Origin: an uncultured Rhizobiaceae group bacterium
Lineage (GTDB): Bacteria > Pseudomonadota > Alphaproteobacteria > Rhizobiales > Rhizobiaceae
Assembly (NCBI GenBank): GCA_905480295.1
Contig: CAJQPW010000067.1
Span: 1-47,057 of the forward strand
DNA: 47,057 nt
Direction: 5' to 3'
The notes beneath the pieces are model-generated. The model did no database searches and was not told where the DNA came from. It was given only the letters and a program-made list of their open reading frames with translations. Below are positions 26,452-34,636 of the stretch, piece by piece. A program made the position numbers and the translations under genes. The first letter of the stretch is position 1. Each line of letters starts with the position of its first letter.

Positions 26452-26534
26452 AACAGTCTAGACCTGCAAATTTGGACAACGGTGTTGTCCGATCCCGGGG
26501 CAGGTTTGGCACCCGCCCCGGGAGGACATCTGAC

Positions 26535-27770
26535 TTATTTCAGAAAACCTTTTTCCTTGGCGGCAGCAGTATAGGCAGCTTCGACATCGGCCAGGGTTTT
26601 TTCTGCGCTTTCCTTGCCCTGCATGTAGTCCGCCAGTTCAGCACCAAGCGCTGAATGCAACAGACCCTGGAACGGACGCATCGGGTAAGGACGAGTTCCC
26701 ATCGACGCGGCCGCGAATACACCGACTGCTGCAGCTGTTGGCTGATATCCGTCAATCAGCCAAACCGCTTGTGGCTTGGTTTCATCGTTCAGGATGCTTG
26801 GATCAATCGCTGCTTTCAGCGCTTTAAATGTCGCTTCGGCGTCTTCATCAGAAATGTTTTTCGAAACAGTCCAACCATCCCACCAAAGGGTGGTTGCCGG
26901 TGTTTTGCCACCGCCAACAGTCATGGGCGCATCGATGGCTGTGTTGTCGACAACGACCTGAGACGAACCCTCTGTTTCGCGCAATGGACCAACCCGTGAT
27001 CCCCACATGTTCATGATCGCAACATTGCCGGCTTTCCATTCAGCGGACGTGGCATTTGAATCATGGGTCAGATAATCCGGGTTCATGTACGCGGAAAGAT
27101 CTTTCATCATTTTCAGAGCAGCGACGCCCTTTTCGTTATTGATGGAAACTTCCGCCGTTCCGGCTTTGAAGAATTCGCCGCCGTAACCGATATACATGTT
27201 GTTGAATTCCTGGGCGATGTTCCAGCCCGCCTTGTAGGCACCACCAACCGGGTTCTGCAAAATGCCCTTGTCGCGGATAGTTTTCGCCGCAGCCAGCATG
27301 TCCTCATAGGTTTTCGGAACGCCAACGCCAGCCTTTTCAAGCACGTCCTTGCGGTAAACCAGATGCTGAGCGTTCGCCATGAAAGCAACCGCCATGATTT
27401 TGCCGTTGACGGTGATCAGCTGGTTCTTCTTCAAACCTGCGCCAAATTTGGCAACCAGATCATCGAGGGGGCGGATCAGGTCGTTGTTCATCAGGGCAAC
27501 GATCGACGAATTGGCAACGATGGCCGAGGTGTACTCCGCCGGGTTGCCCGTCATGCCGGCAACGTTGATTTTCTGATGGTCGGCGGTCAGGTTGGTTTTA
27601 ACCTCCACGCCAGCACCGGCACAGGCCATCGCGCCTTTACCAATGGTCTGAATGGCTGGAAATTCGTTGCCAACAATACTGACACGGCCACTATTAATGT
27701 CGCAGGCAGCCTGAGCAGAAGCGGTAGCGGCCAAAGCAAGTGTGCTGGCCAATAGAATTTTTTTGATCAT
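26535..27770 (-). CDS. Extracellular sugar-type solute-binding protein (family 1)
   Basis: The periplasmic receptor of the importer, 411 residues from ATG 27770 (GGGAG upstream). A Sec signal MIKKILLASTLALAATASAQA is followed by mature protein beginning ACDINSGRV. The body shows family 1 binding-protein traits: IMAVAFMANAQHLVYRKDVLEKAGVGVPKTYEDMLAAA, GGEFFKAGTAEVSINNEKGV and WKAGNVAIMNMWGS. The ligand is likely a sugar, polyol or a sugar-like osmolyte. It is the first gene of the transporter unit; an operator palindrome lies 147 nt upstream, shared with the divergent gene at 27991. The frame extends to 27830, but that part would precede the signal peptide. Confidence 0.93.
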   Translation of the reverse strand: MIKKILLASTLALAATASAQAACDINSGRVSIVGNEFPAIQTIGKGAMACAGAGVEVKTNLTADHQKINVAGMTGNPAEYTSAIVANSSIVALMNNDLIRPLDDLVAKFGAGLKKNQLITVNGKIMAVAFMANAQHLVYRKDVLEKAGVGVPKTYEDMLAAAKTIRDKGILQNPVGGAYKAGWNIAQEFNNMYIGYGGEFFKAGTAEVSINNEKGVAALKMMKDLSAYMNPDYLTHDSNATSAEWKAGNVAIMNMWGSRVGPLRETEGSSQVVVDNTAIDAPMTVGGGKTPATTLWWDGWTVSKNISDEDAEATFKALKAAIDPSILNDETKPQAVWLIDGYQPTAAAVGVFAAASMGTRPYPMRPFQGLLHSALGAELADYMQGKESAEKTLADVEAAYTAAAKEKGFLK

Positions 27771-27916
27771 TTTGATAATCTCCCAATACGTTGAGGTCCG
27801 ATCCCACCCCAAACAGTTAACCTGCGCCAAAGACGCGCAATTAATTTATCATGTTTCCGAGCCGCCAAACAAAAACAGCCGAAAAAGCAATTTCACCTTG
27901 GCAAGACAATCATTTA

Positions 27917-27932
27917 TTGCATACGTATGCAA
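27917..27932. promoter_or_regulatory. Putative LacI-family operator in divergent promoter region
   Basis: TTGCATACGTATGCAA is a perfect 16-bp palindrome identical in its core to the site at 22759. It lies between the binding-protein gene (minus, start 27770) and the two-domain SnoaL-like gene (plus, start 27991), so a single regulator dimer could control both directions. Confidence 0.84.
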
Positions 27933-27990
27933 CGGTAAATCTACACGACCCGGCATTTTCCCGAACTAAAGCTCCTAGAGGACTGAAATA

Positions 27991-29118
27991 ATGAAAAATA
28001 ATGGCGCAATGCCGATTCCTCAACAGGACAATATTCGCAATAAATTGCTGCTGCGGAACGCGATGGAAAAAATATCCGGCTGTGACCCTGCTCAGTTGCA
28101 ATCCGTTTTGGCGGAAATCTACGGCGAGAATGGCCGCTGGCGAGGTTCCCACCCAATCAATGAACTGGACAATGCAGCCGCGATTGCCGAGCAGGCCTGG
28201 GGACCGTTGCGCACCAGCTTTCCCGATCTGGAACGGCGCGATGAGATCATGGTCGGGGGACGCTATCGCGACCGGCATGGCACCGTTCAGGACCTTGTGG
28301 CCTGCATGGGCCACTATTGCGGCACATTCAAAAAAGACTGGTTGGATATTCCGGCAACCGGCCAACCCGTCTTTCTGCGCTACGGCGAAGTGCATCACAT
28401 CAAGGAGGGCAGGATTGCCCTGTCGACCTGCCTTTGGGATGTACTCGATGTCATTCGCCAGGCAGGGTTTTGGCCGCTCGCACCGAGTTGGGGCACCGAA
28501 GGCCGGTGGATGGGTCCGATCACATGTGACGGTCTGGTCCTTTCGGAACAGGACATGGATCAGGGCATGGCCTCGATTGAACAGACGCTCGCCATGCATG
28601 CCACGCTGGCCGCTTATAAAGACCACGAGGGCAAAGGCCGGGAAGGGTTGCTTACGATGCCGCAGAAGCAGCACTGGCACGAAAAGATGATGTGGTATGG
28701 CCCCTCCGGGATCGGCACCACACGGGGTCTTGCCGGATTTGTCGATTTCCACCAATTGCCATTCCGTCAGTTCTGGCCGGGACGCAAAGGCGGTCAGTCC
28801 ATTCTGGATGACGAGGCGAGCACCGGAAAAATATCCGACTCAGGTCACTACATTCAGATCGGTGACGGCCCTTATTCCGTTACCGGGGGCTGGCCCAGCG
28901 TCATTGCCAATAATCTCGGTGGCGGCCTGTTCGGCAGCGGCGTAACGGGGCGTAAAACAGAAATGCGGGTTATGGATTTTTACCTGCATCACGAGGGCAA
29001 GATTCGAGAAAACTGGGTGCCCATCGACACGCTGCACATCCTGATGCAGATGGATGTTGATATTATGCAGCGGGTGCGGGACCAGTTTGGGCGCAACCGG
29101 CTGGGGCTCAGGCATTAG
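27991..29118 (+). CDS. Two-domain NTF2/SnoaL-like protein (divergent copy)
   Basis: A 375-residue protein with two NTF2-like domains. The first (about residues 35-165) includes IAEQAWGPLRTSFPDLERRDEIM and GEVHHIKEGRIALSTCLWDVLDVIRQAG. The second (about 225-365) includes WYGPSGIGTTRGLAGFVDFH, LPFRQFWPG, GRKTEMRVMDFYLHHEGKI and ENWVPIDTLHILMQMDVDI. The last block matches the ends of the other SnoaL-like proteins. The FxxxHxxPFRxxxP pattern is typical of SnoaL-type ester cyclases. GAGGAC precedes the ATG. The LacI gene converges, leaving 9 nt. Expression is probably driven from the operator-bearing gap, which is shared with the importer. Confidence 0.78.
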   Translation: MKNNGAMPIPQQDNIRNKLLLRNAMEKISGCDPAQLQSVLAEIYGENGRWRGSHPINELDNAAAIAEQAWGPLRTSFPDLERRDEIMVGGRYRDRHGTVQDLVACMGHYCGTFKKDWLDIPATGQPVFLRYGEVHHIKEGRIALSTCLWDVLDVIRQAGFWPLAPSWGTEGRWMGPITCDGLVLSEQDMDQGMASIEQTLAMHATLAAYKDHEGKGREGLLTMPQKQHWHEKMMWYGPSGIGTTRGLAGFVDFHQLPFRQFWPGRKGGQSILDDEASTGKISDSGHYIQIGDGPYSVTGGWPSVIANNLGGGLFGSGVTGRKTEMRVMDFYLHHEGKIRENWVPIDTLHILMQMDVDIMQRVRDQFGRNRLGLRH

Positions 29119-29127
29119 GCCTGCCGC

Positions 29128-30150
29128 TCAGACCTTTGGCTTCTTTGCGCTGCTTCGCACGATCAACTCTGCAGGCAAGACTGCCGCCTTTCGCTTCACA
29201 TCCTTGCGGTTGATCTGCTCCAACAAAATCTCAATAGTGGCTTCGATCATCGGACCTGCGGGTTGGCGCACGGACGTCAGATCATAGGCCTGCCAGCTTG
29301 ATTGCGGCACGTCGTCATAACCGACGATTGAAACATCTTCGGGAACCTGCAGTTTCAACTCATGGCGCACCACGTCCATCACGGCAAAAGCCATGTGATC
29401 ATTGGCAACGAATATTGCGTCTGGTGGGGTGCGGCTGGCAAACAATTCCCTCGCAGCCGCCGCGGCACCGCTTTGGGTATAGGCACCAACACCTCGGGAA
29501 TGGCACACCATGCCCCGCTCTGCCAATCCTTTGTAAAATCCGGATTCACGGTCCCGGTTGGTGGAGGAGTCTTCAAACCCGGCAATATAGGAAATACGTT
29601 CATGGCCACCGTCGGCCAGGAAATTAGCCACCAGCCTGCCACCCTCGAGATTGTCAGACGTGACCGAATTGGCGGGCGACGTTGCAATGTAGCGGTTGAA
29701 CAGCACAACCGGGATTCCGTTGTCTGCACATTGCTGTGCCAGTTGCGAAGACAGGTGAGCGGAAGCCATCACGACGCCCTCCACCTGATACTGCAACATG
29801 TCCTCCACAACCGCGTCCTGGTCCCCCTGGTCGGTCATGAACAGCAGGACGCGATATCCCTTGGCCTGCAGCGCCTTGGACAACATTTCGATGACGCCCG
29901 GGTAAAACTGGTTGTCCAGATAAGCCACCAAAACGCCGATAATGCCCGATTTTCCGGAAATCAGCGACCGGGCAAGCGCGTTGGGCCGATAGCCCAATTC
30001 TTCGGCTGCCTGCATCACCCGTCGCCGGGTGTCCTCTGACACCGAAGCCCCGTGGGTGAATGTGCGGCTGACCGCAGATTGCGACACGTGGGCGGCCCGG
30101 GCGACATCGGCGGAAGTGACGGTTGGTTTAGCCATGCGCTGTTCTGTCAT
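29128..30150 (-). CDS. LacI-family transcriptional regulator
   Basis: A 340-residue repressor-type regulator. The N-terminal helix-turn-helix and hinge read VTSADVARAAHVSQSAVSRTFTHG then RVMQAAEELGYRPNALARSL, with the Leu of the hinge helix that inserts into a central CG. The effector domain follows (GIIGVLVAYLDNQFYPGVIEMLSKALQ; DAIFVANDHMAFAVMDVV; VSIVGYDDVPQSSW), a periplasmic-binding fold for a small sugar-like ligand. It stands at the centre of the catabolic locus, and the CG-centred palindromes at 17355, 22759 and 27917 are the natural candidate operators. No copy is seen in its own 129-bp upstream gap, so self-control is not supported. Confidence 0.94.
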   Translation of the reverse strand: MTEQRMAKPTVTSADVARAAHVSQSAVSRTFTHGASVSEDTRRRVMQAAEELGYRPNALARSLISGKSGIIGVLVAYLDNQFYPGVIEMLSKALQAKGYRVLLFMTDQGDQDAVVEDMLQYQVEGVVMASAHLSSQLAQQCADNGIPVVLFNRYIATSPANSVTSDNLEGGRLVANFLADGGHERISYIAGFEDSSTNRDRESGFYKGLAERGMVCHSRGVGAYTQSGAAAAARELFASRTPPDAIFVANDHMAFAVMDVVRHELKLQVPEDVSIVGYDDVPQSSWQAYDLTSVRQPAGPMIEATIEILLEQINRKDVKRKAAVLPAELIVRSSAKKPKV

Positions 30151-30279
30151 GGCTGGCGCCCCTCAGGCAATCATCAATTTGGTCTTTCCTGAGATTTGCC
30201 ATGTGCTGGACCTGCCGCCTGTTGCCAGACCACCAATGTCTGCTTATTGCATCGACAAACGATATTGATTGGAAAACCG

Positions 30280-31908
30280 ATGACCAGACCGACTTCCGGA
30301 GCAGATATTATTGCGGCGAAACTGAAGCAGGCCGGGTGTAAATACGCCTTTGGCATTCCCGGCGGGGAAGTCTTGGCCATTCTCGGTGGTCTCGATGATG
30401 TTGGCATCGAATTCCATCTTGCCAAACATGAAAACGCCGCAGGTTTCATGGCCGAAGGCGCATGGCACGCCGAGCAGTCCGGCTCACGCGCGCCCGGTAT
30501 TCTTGTGGCCACCGTCGGACCCGGCGTTTCCAACGCGGTGAATGTGATTGCCAATGCGATGCAGGATCGGGTGCCGCTGATCTTTCTGACCGGGTGTGTG
30601 GATCACGCCGTTGCTGAAACCTATACCCATCAGATATTTGACCATCAGGCAATCTTGCGTCCCGTGGTCAAGGCAACCTTTCGGGCCAGTACCGGAACAA
30701 TTGGTGTGATGATGGAAAAGGCGCTGGCAATCGCACTCGACGGCCAGCCTGGGCCGGTTCACATCGATGTTCCGATCAGCGTTGCCGAAGGTGCCAGCGA
30801 TGAAATCATCGGTGAACTTGGCGCGCTGGCACCTGCGATGATGACAGCGCCAAGCCCAATCCTTGGTGCCGCCATCGATGCTCTCAACAGTGCTGAACGC
30901 CCGCTCGTCATTGCCGGAGTCGATGCTGTGAGGGAAGATGCAGGTGACATTCTATCTTCGTTTTGCCGCGAGAACGGCATTCCCCTGATCACCACTTACA
31001 AGGGCAAAGGTCTGCTTGATGAATCCGATCCGCTGTCTCTGGGCGGACATGGTCTTTCACCCAAGGCTGAAAATATTCTGCTGCCCTTCGTCAAACAGGC
31101 TGATTGCATTTTGCTTGCCGGATATGACCCGATTGAAATGCGGGCAGGTTGGCGTGACCCGTGGGCCAATGATGCAACTGTGATTGAAGTCAGCCCGGTT
31201 CTGCGCACCCATGGCATGCACCGCGTGGATCTGTCGTTTCGTGCCGCAATAGAACCCACACTGGCGCAACTCCGACACGGGATGCAGGTCAAACTGAGAT
31301 GGACCGATGGCGCAATTACCAAAACAGGTCAGGCGTTGGATCAAGCCTTTACCGCTGCGCCTGAATGGGGACCGGGCCAGGTTTTTTCCACCCTCAACGC
31401 CTGTCTGCCAGAGAAAACAGTTGTGACCGCCGACGCCGGTGCCCACCGGATCCTTGTGTCGCAGATGTGGCAGTCGCGGCATCCTCACGCCTTTTTGCAA
31501 TCCACCGCGCTATGCACGATGGGCTGCGCCGTACCCCTTGCGGCGGGTTACAAACTTGCAAGCCCGACAACGCCGGTCTGCGCTTTTGTTGGTGATGCCG
31601 GTCTGGAAATGGGGTTGGGAGAACTGGCGACAGTGCGTGATATGAAACTGCCAGTGATCATTTGCGTATTGGTGGACGAAAGCCTGGCACTGATCGAGCT
31701 GAAGCAACGCAGCAGCCAACGTAAGAATGTCGGCGTCGATTTCAACGGCACGGACTTTGTCGGTGTTGCAGCGGCCATGGGTGGACACGGTGTCTGGGTC
31801 GACGATGTTGAAACGCTGAAAAACGAGGCCACAGAAGCCCTTGCAAGGGATACATTTACGGTACTGGCCTGCCGGATCAGCAAAAGAGCCTATGATGGAA
31901 CATTCTAG
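30280..31908 (+). CDS. Thiamine-diphosphate-dependent enzyme (acetolactate synthase-like)
   Basis: A 542-residue ThDP enzyme of the decarboxylase/carboligase superfamily. The N-terminal Pyr domain has AFGIPGGEVLAI and the catalytic Glu in LAKHENAAGFMAEG. The middle domain follows from about residue 190. The C-terminal PP domain has GDAGLEMGLGELATV and then VLVDESLALIELKQ. In the cofactor motif GDG-x(25-27)-NN the second Asn, a Mg ligand, is Asp here (LVD), which can still bind metal. It may cleave or ligate 2-oxo acids; true acetolactate synthase is doubtful because no small subunit is present. TGGAAA precedes the ATG. Divergent from the LacI gene. Confidence 0.88.
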   Translation: MTRPTSGADIIAAKLKQAGCKYAFGIPGGEVLAILGGLDDVGIEFHLAKHENAAGFMAEGAWHAEQSGSRAPGILVATVGPGVSNAVNVIANAMQDRVPLIFLTGCVDHAVAETYTHQIFDHQAILRPVVKATFRASTGTIGVMMEKALAIALDGQPGPVHIDVPISVAEGASDEIIGELGALAPAMMTAPSPILGAAIDALNSAERPLVIAGVDAVREDAGDILSSFCRENGIPLITTYKGKGLLDESDPLSLGGHGLSPKAENILLPFVKQADCILLAGYDPIEMRAGWRDPWANDATVIEVSPVLRTHGMHRVDLSFRAAIEPTLAQLRHGMQVKLRWTDGAITKTGQALDQAFTAAPEWGPGQVFSTLNACLPEKTVVTADAGAHRILVSQMWQSRHPHAFLQSTALCTMGCAVPLAAGYKLASPTTPVCAFVGDAGLEMGLGELATVRDMKLPVIICVLVDESLALIELKQRSSQRKNVGVDFNGTDFVGVAAAMGGHGVWVDDVETLKNEATEALARDTFTVLACRISKRAYDGTF

Positions 31909-32014
31909 GGCGAATGCGGCATAGTTTTTTCGCTGAACTGCAGCAATACGCTAGATGCACAACGATGTGGTCCTATCGCGCCAAGAGCAATGATCGAATG
32001 AGGTCGGATGGCGA

Positions 32015-32602
32015 TCAAGGCAGACTGAGTTGGCTCATTCGTCCGCCGTCAACCGTCCAGACTTGGCCTGTAACTAAGCTTGCTTCGTGTGAAGCCAACC
32101 AGATAACCAGTGATGCAATTTCTTCCGGCCTTCCGGTTCTTCCCACAGGGTGGATGTCTGCGATAGTTGCGCGAAACGCATCAGAATAGCCAAGACTTTC
32201 AATTAAGGCGTTGTTCAGGTCCGTGTCGATCCATCCCGGAGCAACAGCATTGCAACGCACGCCATCTTTGCCGTGACCCACAGCAACCGCCCTTGTCAAA
32301 CCATGCAGTCCGGCTTTCGAAGCACAATAGGCCGGGTGACGTGGATTGGAGCCAAGGCCTTCAATAGACCCGATATTGATGATGGACCCTGCGCTTTTGA
32401 TGAGGTGCGGCAGTGCATGTTTGATCAATGAGAAAGGGGGGGGCAGGTTTACCCGAATCGTGCATGAGCAATCCTCGTTGGAGGTTTCCTGAACCGTGCC
32501 TTCCAACATGAGACCGGCATTGTTTATCAGGACGTCAAGTTGACCATATCGCGCAATCAGGCGTTGGATGACATCCTTTGCACCGCGTGGATTTTGCTTT
32601 CT
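32015..32602 (-). pseudogene. SDR oxidoreductase remnant lacking the N-terminal cofactor loop
   Basis: The frame from the codon after the flavoprotein stop (32602) down to 32015 reads as the last 195 residues of a short-chain dehydrogenase: DVLINNAG, IINIGSIEGLGSNP (Ser), YCASKAGLHGLTRAVA (Tyr-Lys) and LVTGQVWTVDGGR. The first 55-60 residues, with the TGxxxGIG cofactor loop, are missing, and there is no start until a weak ATG/TTG at 32512/32509 inside NNAG-LML. The catalytic residues remain, but NAD(P) binding cannot be normal. It looks like a gene cut by deletion and joined exactly behind the flavoprotein gene. It could still be translated as a fragment. Confidence 0.75.
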
Positions 32603-34636
32603 CTAAAAATCTTTGGCGTATCGAAGACCGTCATAGATGGCGGCATGTATGTTGCGGCTGGCAACCGCGTCACCAATACGAAACAGCATGAATTGCCCCT
32701 TCGGATTGCTGTTGGTTTTCTGCTCACGCCCCTCGATCAACGCCCTGTGGTCAACCTCGCCCTGATTTCGAGATAGGGGTTTTAGGTCAAAGTAAAGCTC
32801 ATCAAGCGCTCGGGTCGCGCATTCGACCACAACCTGATCAACCGCCCGTTTTGACTTGCGTTGAGAATATTCCGATCCAATCGTTGCTACAAAACGGTTT
32901 CCCTCTCGCTCGATCGCCTCAAGTCTCGCGTTTACTGTGATCTTCACGTCTTTGTCTGCAAAGACGCGTCCGTATGGTGCGTGGTTCATGCCACCGACGT
33001 CGACGCCAAACATGCGCTCTGCTGTAACCACTTCGAGTTTTGAACCTGACGTCGCCAATAATTCTGCGACCTGGAGGCCCTGTTCCTGTCCATGGTCGTC
33101 AAACAATAAAACTTCTGCCCCCGGGGAAACATCGCCAGACAACAGGTCCCAGCTTGATGTTGCCAGATCACCACCGTTACACATGTTCGGATATGGAAGA
33201 CCGCCTGTGGCGATTACCACAATATCAGGGCTCTCTTTGAGCACGTCTTCCGCCTCGGCCAGAACATTGCAACGCAGATCCACGCCCAACCGTTCGAGCT
33301 CTGCAATGCGCCAGTCCGCGATCGCTGCCATTTCGGCACGGCGTTTGGTGCGGGTGATGAGCCGAATTTGACCGCCGGGTTTGTCCTGAGCTTCGAAGAT
33401 GATGACTTTGTGCCCCCGTTCGGCCGACGCGCGGGCAGCCTCCAGCCCGGCGGGACCGGCACCGACGATCACCACCCGGCGTGGCGCCGGCGCAGCTGGG
33501 ATGACATGCGGAAGCGTGGCCTCTCGCCCGGTAGATGGGTTGTGGATGCAAAGAGCCTCATGACCTTCGTAAATCCGGCCGAGACAATAGACGGCACCGA
33601 CGCAGGGGCGAATGCGGTCTTCCTGTCCATCAATCACCTTTTGGACAAGGTGGGGGTCGGCAAGTTGTGGACGGGTTAAACCAACCATATCGAGCTGCCC
33701 GGAAGCCACTGCATGACGCGCATTGGATACATCGTTGATCCGTGCTGCATGGAACACAGGGACGCCAGTTTCGGTTTTGATCCGCGCTGCGGCTGCAAGG
33801 TGAGGCATTGTTGGCATGCCCTGAATGGGCAAATAGTCCGTCAGCTTGTTGTCGGTTTCAATCAGGCCTCTGTTGACGTTCAGAAAGTCTATTTTGCCCG
33901 TGGCAGCAATCAATCGTGCAATCTCTACCCCCTCTTCAACACTCAGTCGCCCGGCCTCTACTTCATCAGCCGTAAGGCGCATGCCCACAACAAAACCTGG
34001 ACCAACCCTTTCCCGGACTGCATCAATCACGTCCATTGTGAGACGCAATCGGTTTTCAAGCGCACCACCATAGGCATCTTCACGGTCGTTCAGCGATGGC
34101 GACCAGAAACTGTCCAGCAAATGGCCTGATGCATAGAGTTCGATCCCATCTAGCCCCGCCTCCTTCATTCGCTCCGCTGCATCGGCAAAGCGTGACACAA
34201 TGCGTGCAAGGTCCCATTCTTCCGCCGGTTTGGGAAACGCTCGATGGGCCGGTTCGCGGATACGCGAAGTTGAAACGACCGGCAACCAATCTGAGTGGTT
34301 CCACCCGGTGCGCCTGCCAAGATGGGTCAGTTGAATCATCACTTTGCAATCGTGCTGATGGCAATCGTCCACCAGCGCACGCATCCAGGGAACAATTTCA
34401 TCACGCCATAGCTGCAGGTTTCCAAAAGCAGCCGGGCTGTCCTCTGCCACCAGTGCCGATCCGGCCGTCATGGTCATCGCACAGCCACCCCTGGCCTTTT
34501 CTCGATGGTACAATCGATAGCGGTCCTTGGGCATCCCGTCCTGCGAATAGGCAGGTTCATGAGCCGTAGAAAAGATGCGGTTCTTCAGGGTTAAATGTCT
34601 TAATTGATACGGTTGAAGAAGGGGGTCGTTTAGCAT
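32603..34636 (-). CDS. FMN/[4Fe-4S]/FAD oxidoreductase (TMADH / N-methylproline demethylase type)
   Basis: A 677-residue flavoprotein. Residues 1-370 are an old-yellow-enzyme TIM barrel (MLNDPLLQPYQLRHLTLKNRI, IQLTHLGRRTGW, DGIELYASGHLLDSFWSP, YGGALENRLRLT). Next is a cysteine cluster RPCVGAVYCLGR plus ALCIHNP, and residues from about 385 form an FAD/NAD domain with VVIVGAGPAGLEAARAS. Relatives are 2,4-dienoyl-CoA reductase, trimethylamine dehydrogenase and N-methylproline demethylase; the HPY-like and FSP details favour the amine-demethylase side. Only three of the usual four cluster cysteines are at standard places (C-x5-C-x11-C). ATG 34636 is used. It may oxidise an N-methyl or enoate group in the pathway. 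Confidence 0.86.
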   Translation of the reverse strand: MLNDPLLQPYQLRHLTLKNRIFSTAHEPAYSQDGMPKDRYRLYHREKARGGCAMTMTAGSALVAEDSPAAFGNLQLWRDEIVPWMRALVDDCHQHDCKVMIQLTHLGRRTGWNHSDWLPVVSTSRIREPAHRAFPKPAEEWDLARIVSRFADAAERMKEAGLDGIELYASGHLLDSFWSPSLNDREDAYGGALENRLRLTMDVIDAVRERVGPGFVVGMRLTADEVEAGRLSVEEGVEIARLIAATGKIDFLNVNRGLIETDNKLTDYLPIQGMPTMPHLAAAARIKTETGVPVFHAARINDVSNARHAVASGQLDMVGLTRPQLADPHLVQKVIDGQEDRIRPCVGAVYCLGRIYEGHEALCIHNPSTGREATLPHVIPAAPAPRRVVIVGAGPAGLEAARASAERGHKVIIFEAQDKPGGQIRLITRTKRRAEMAAIADWRIAELERLGVDLRCNVLAEAEDVLKESPDIVVIATGGLPYPNMCNGGDLATSSWDLLSGDVSPGAEVLLFDDHGQEQGLQVAELLATSGSKLEVVTAERMFGVDVGGMNHAPYGRVFADKDVKITVNARLEAIEREGNRFVATIGSEYSQRKSKRAVDQVVVECATRALDELYFDLKPLSRNQGEVDHRALIEGREQKTNSNPKGQFMLFRIGDAVASRNIHAAIYDGLRYAKDF

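Noticed and set aside
14028..34636. Integrative element or genomic island with integrase and att sites
   Set aside because: No integrase, transposase, tRNA or flanking direct repeats were found; the accessory nature rests on gene content only.
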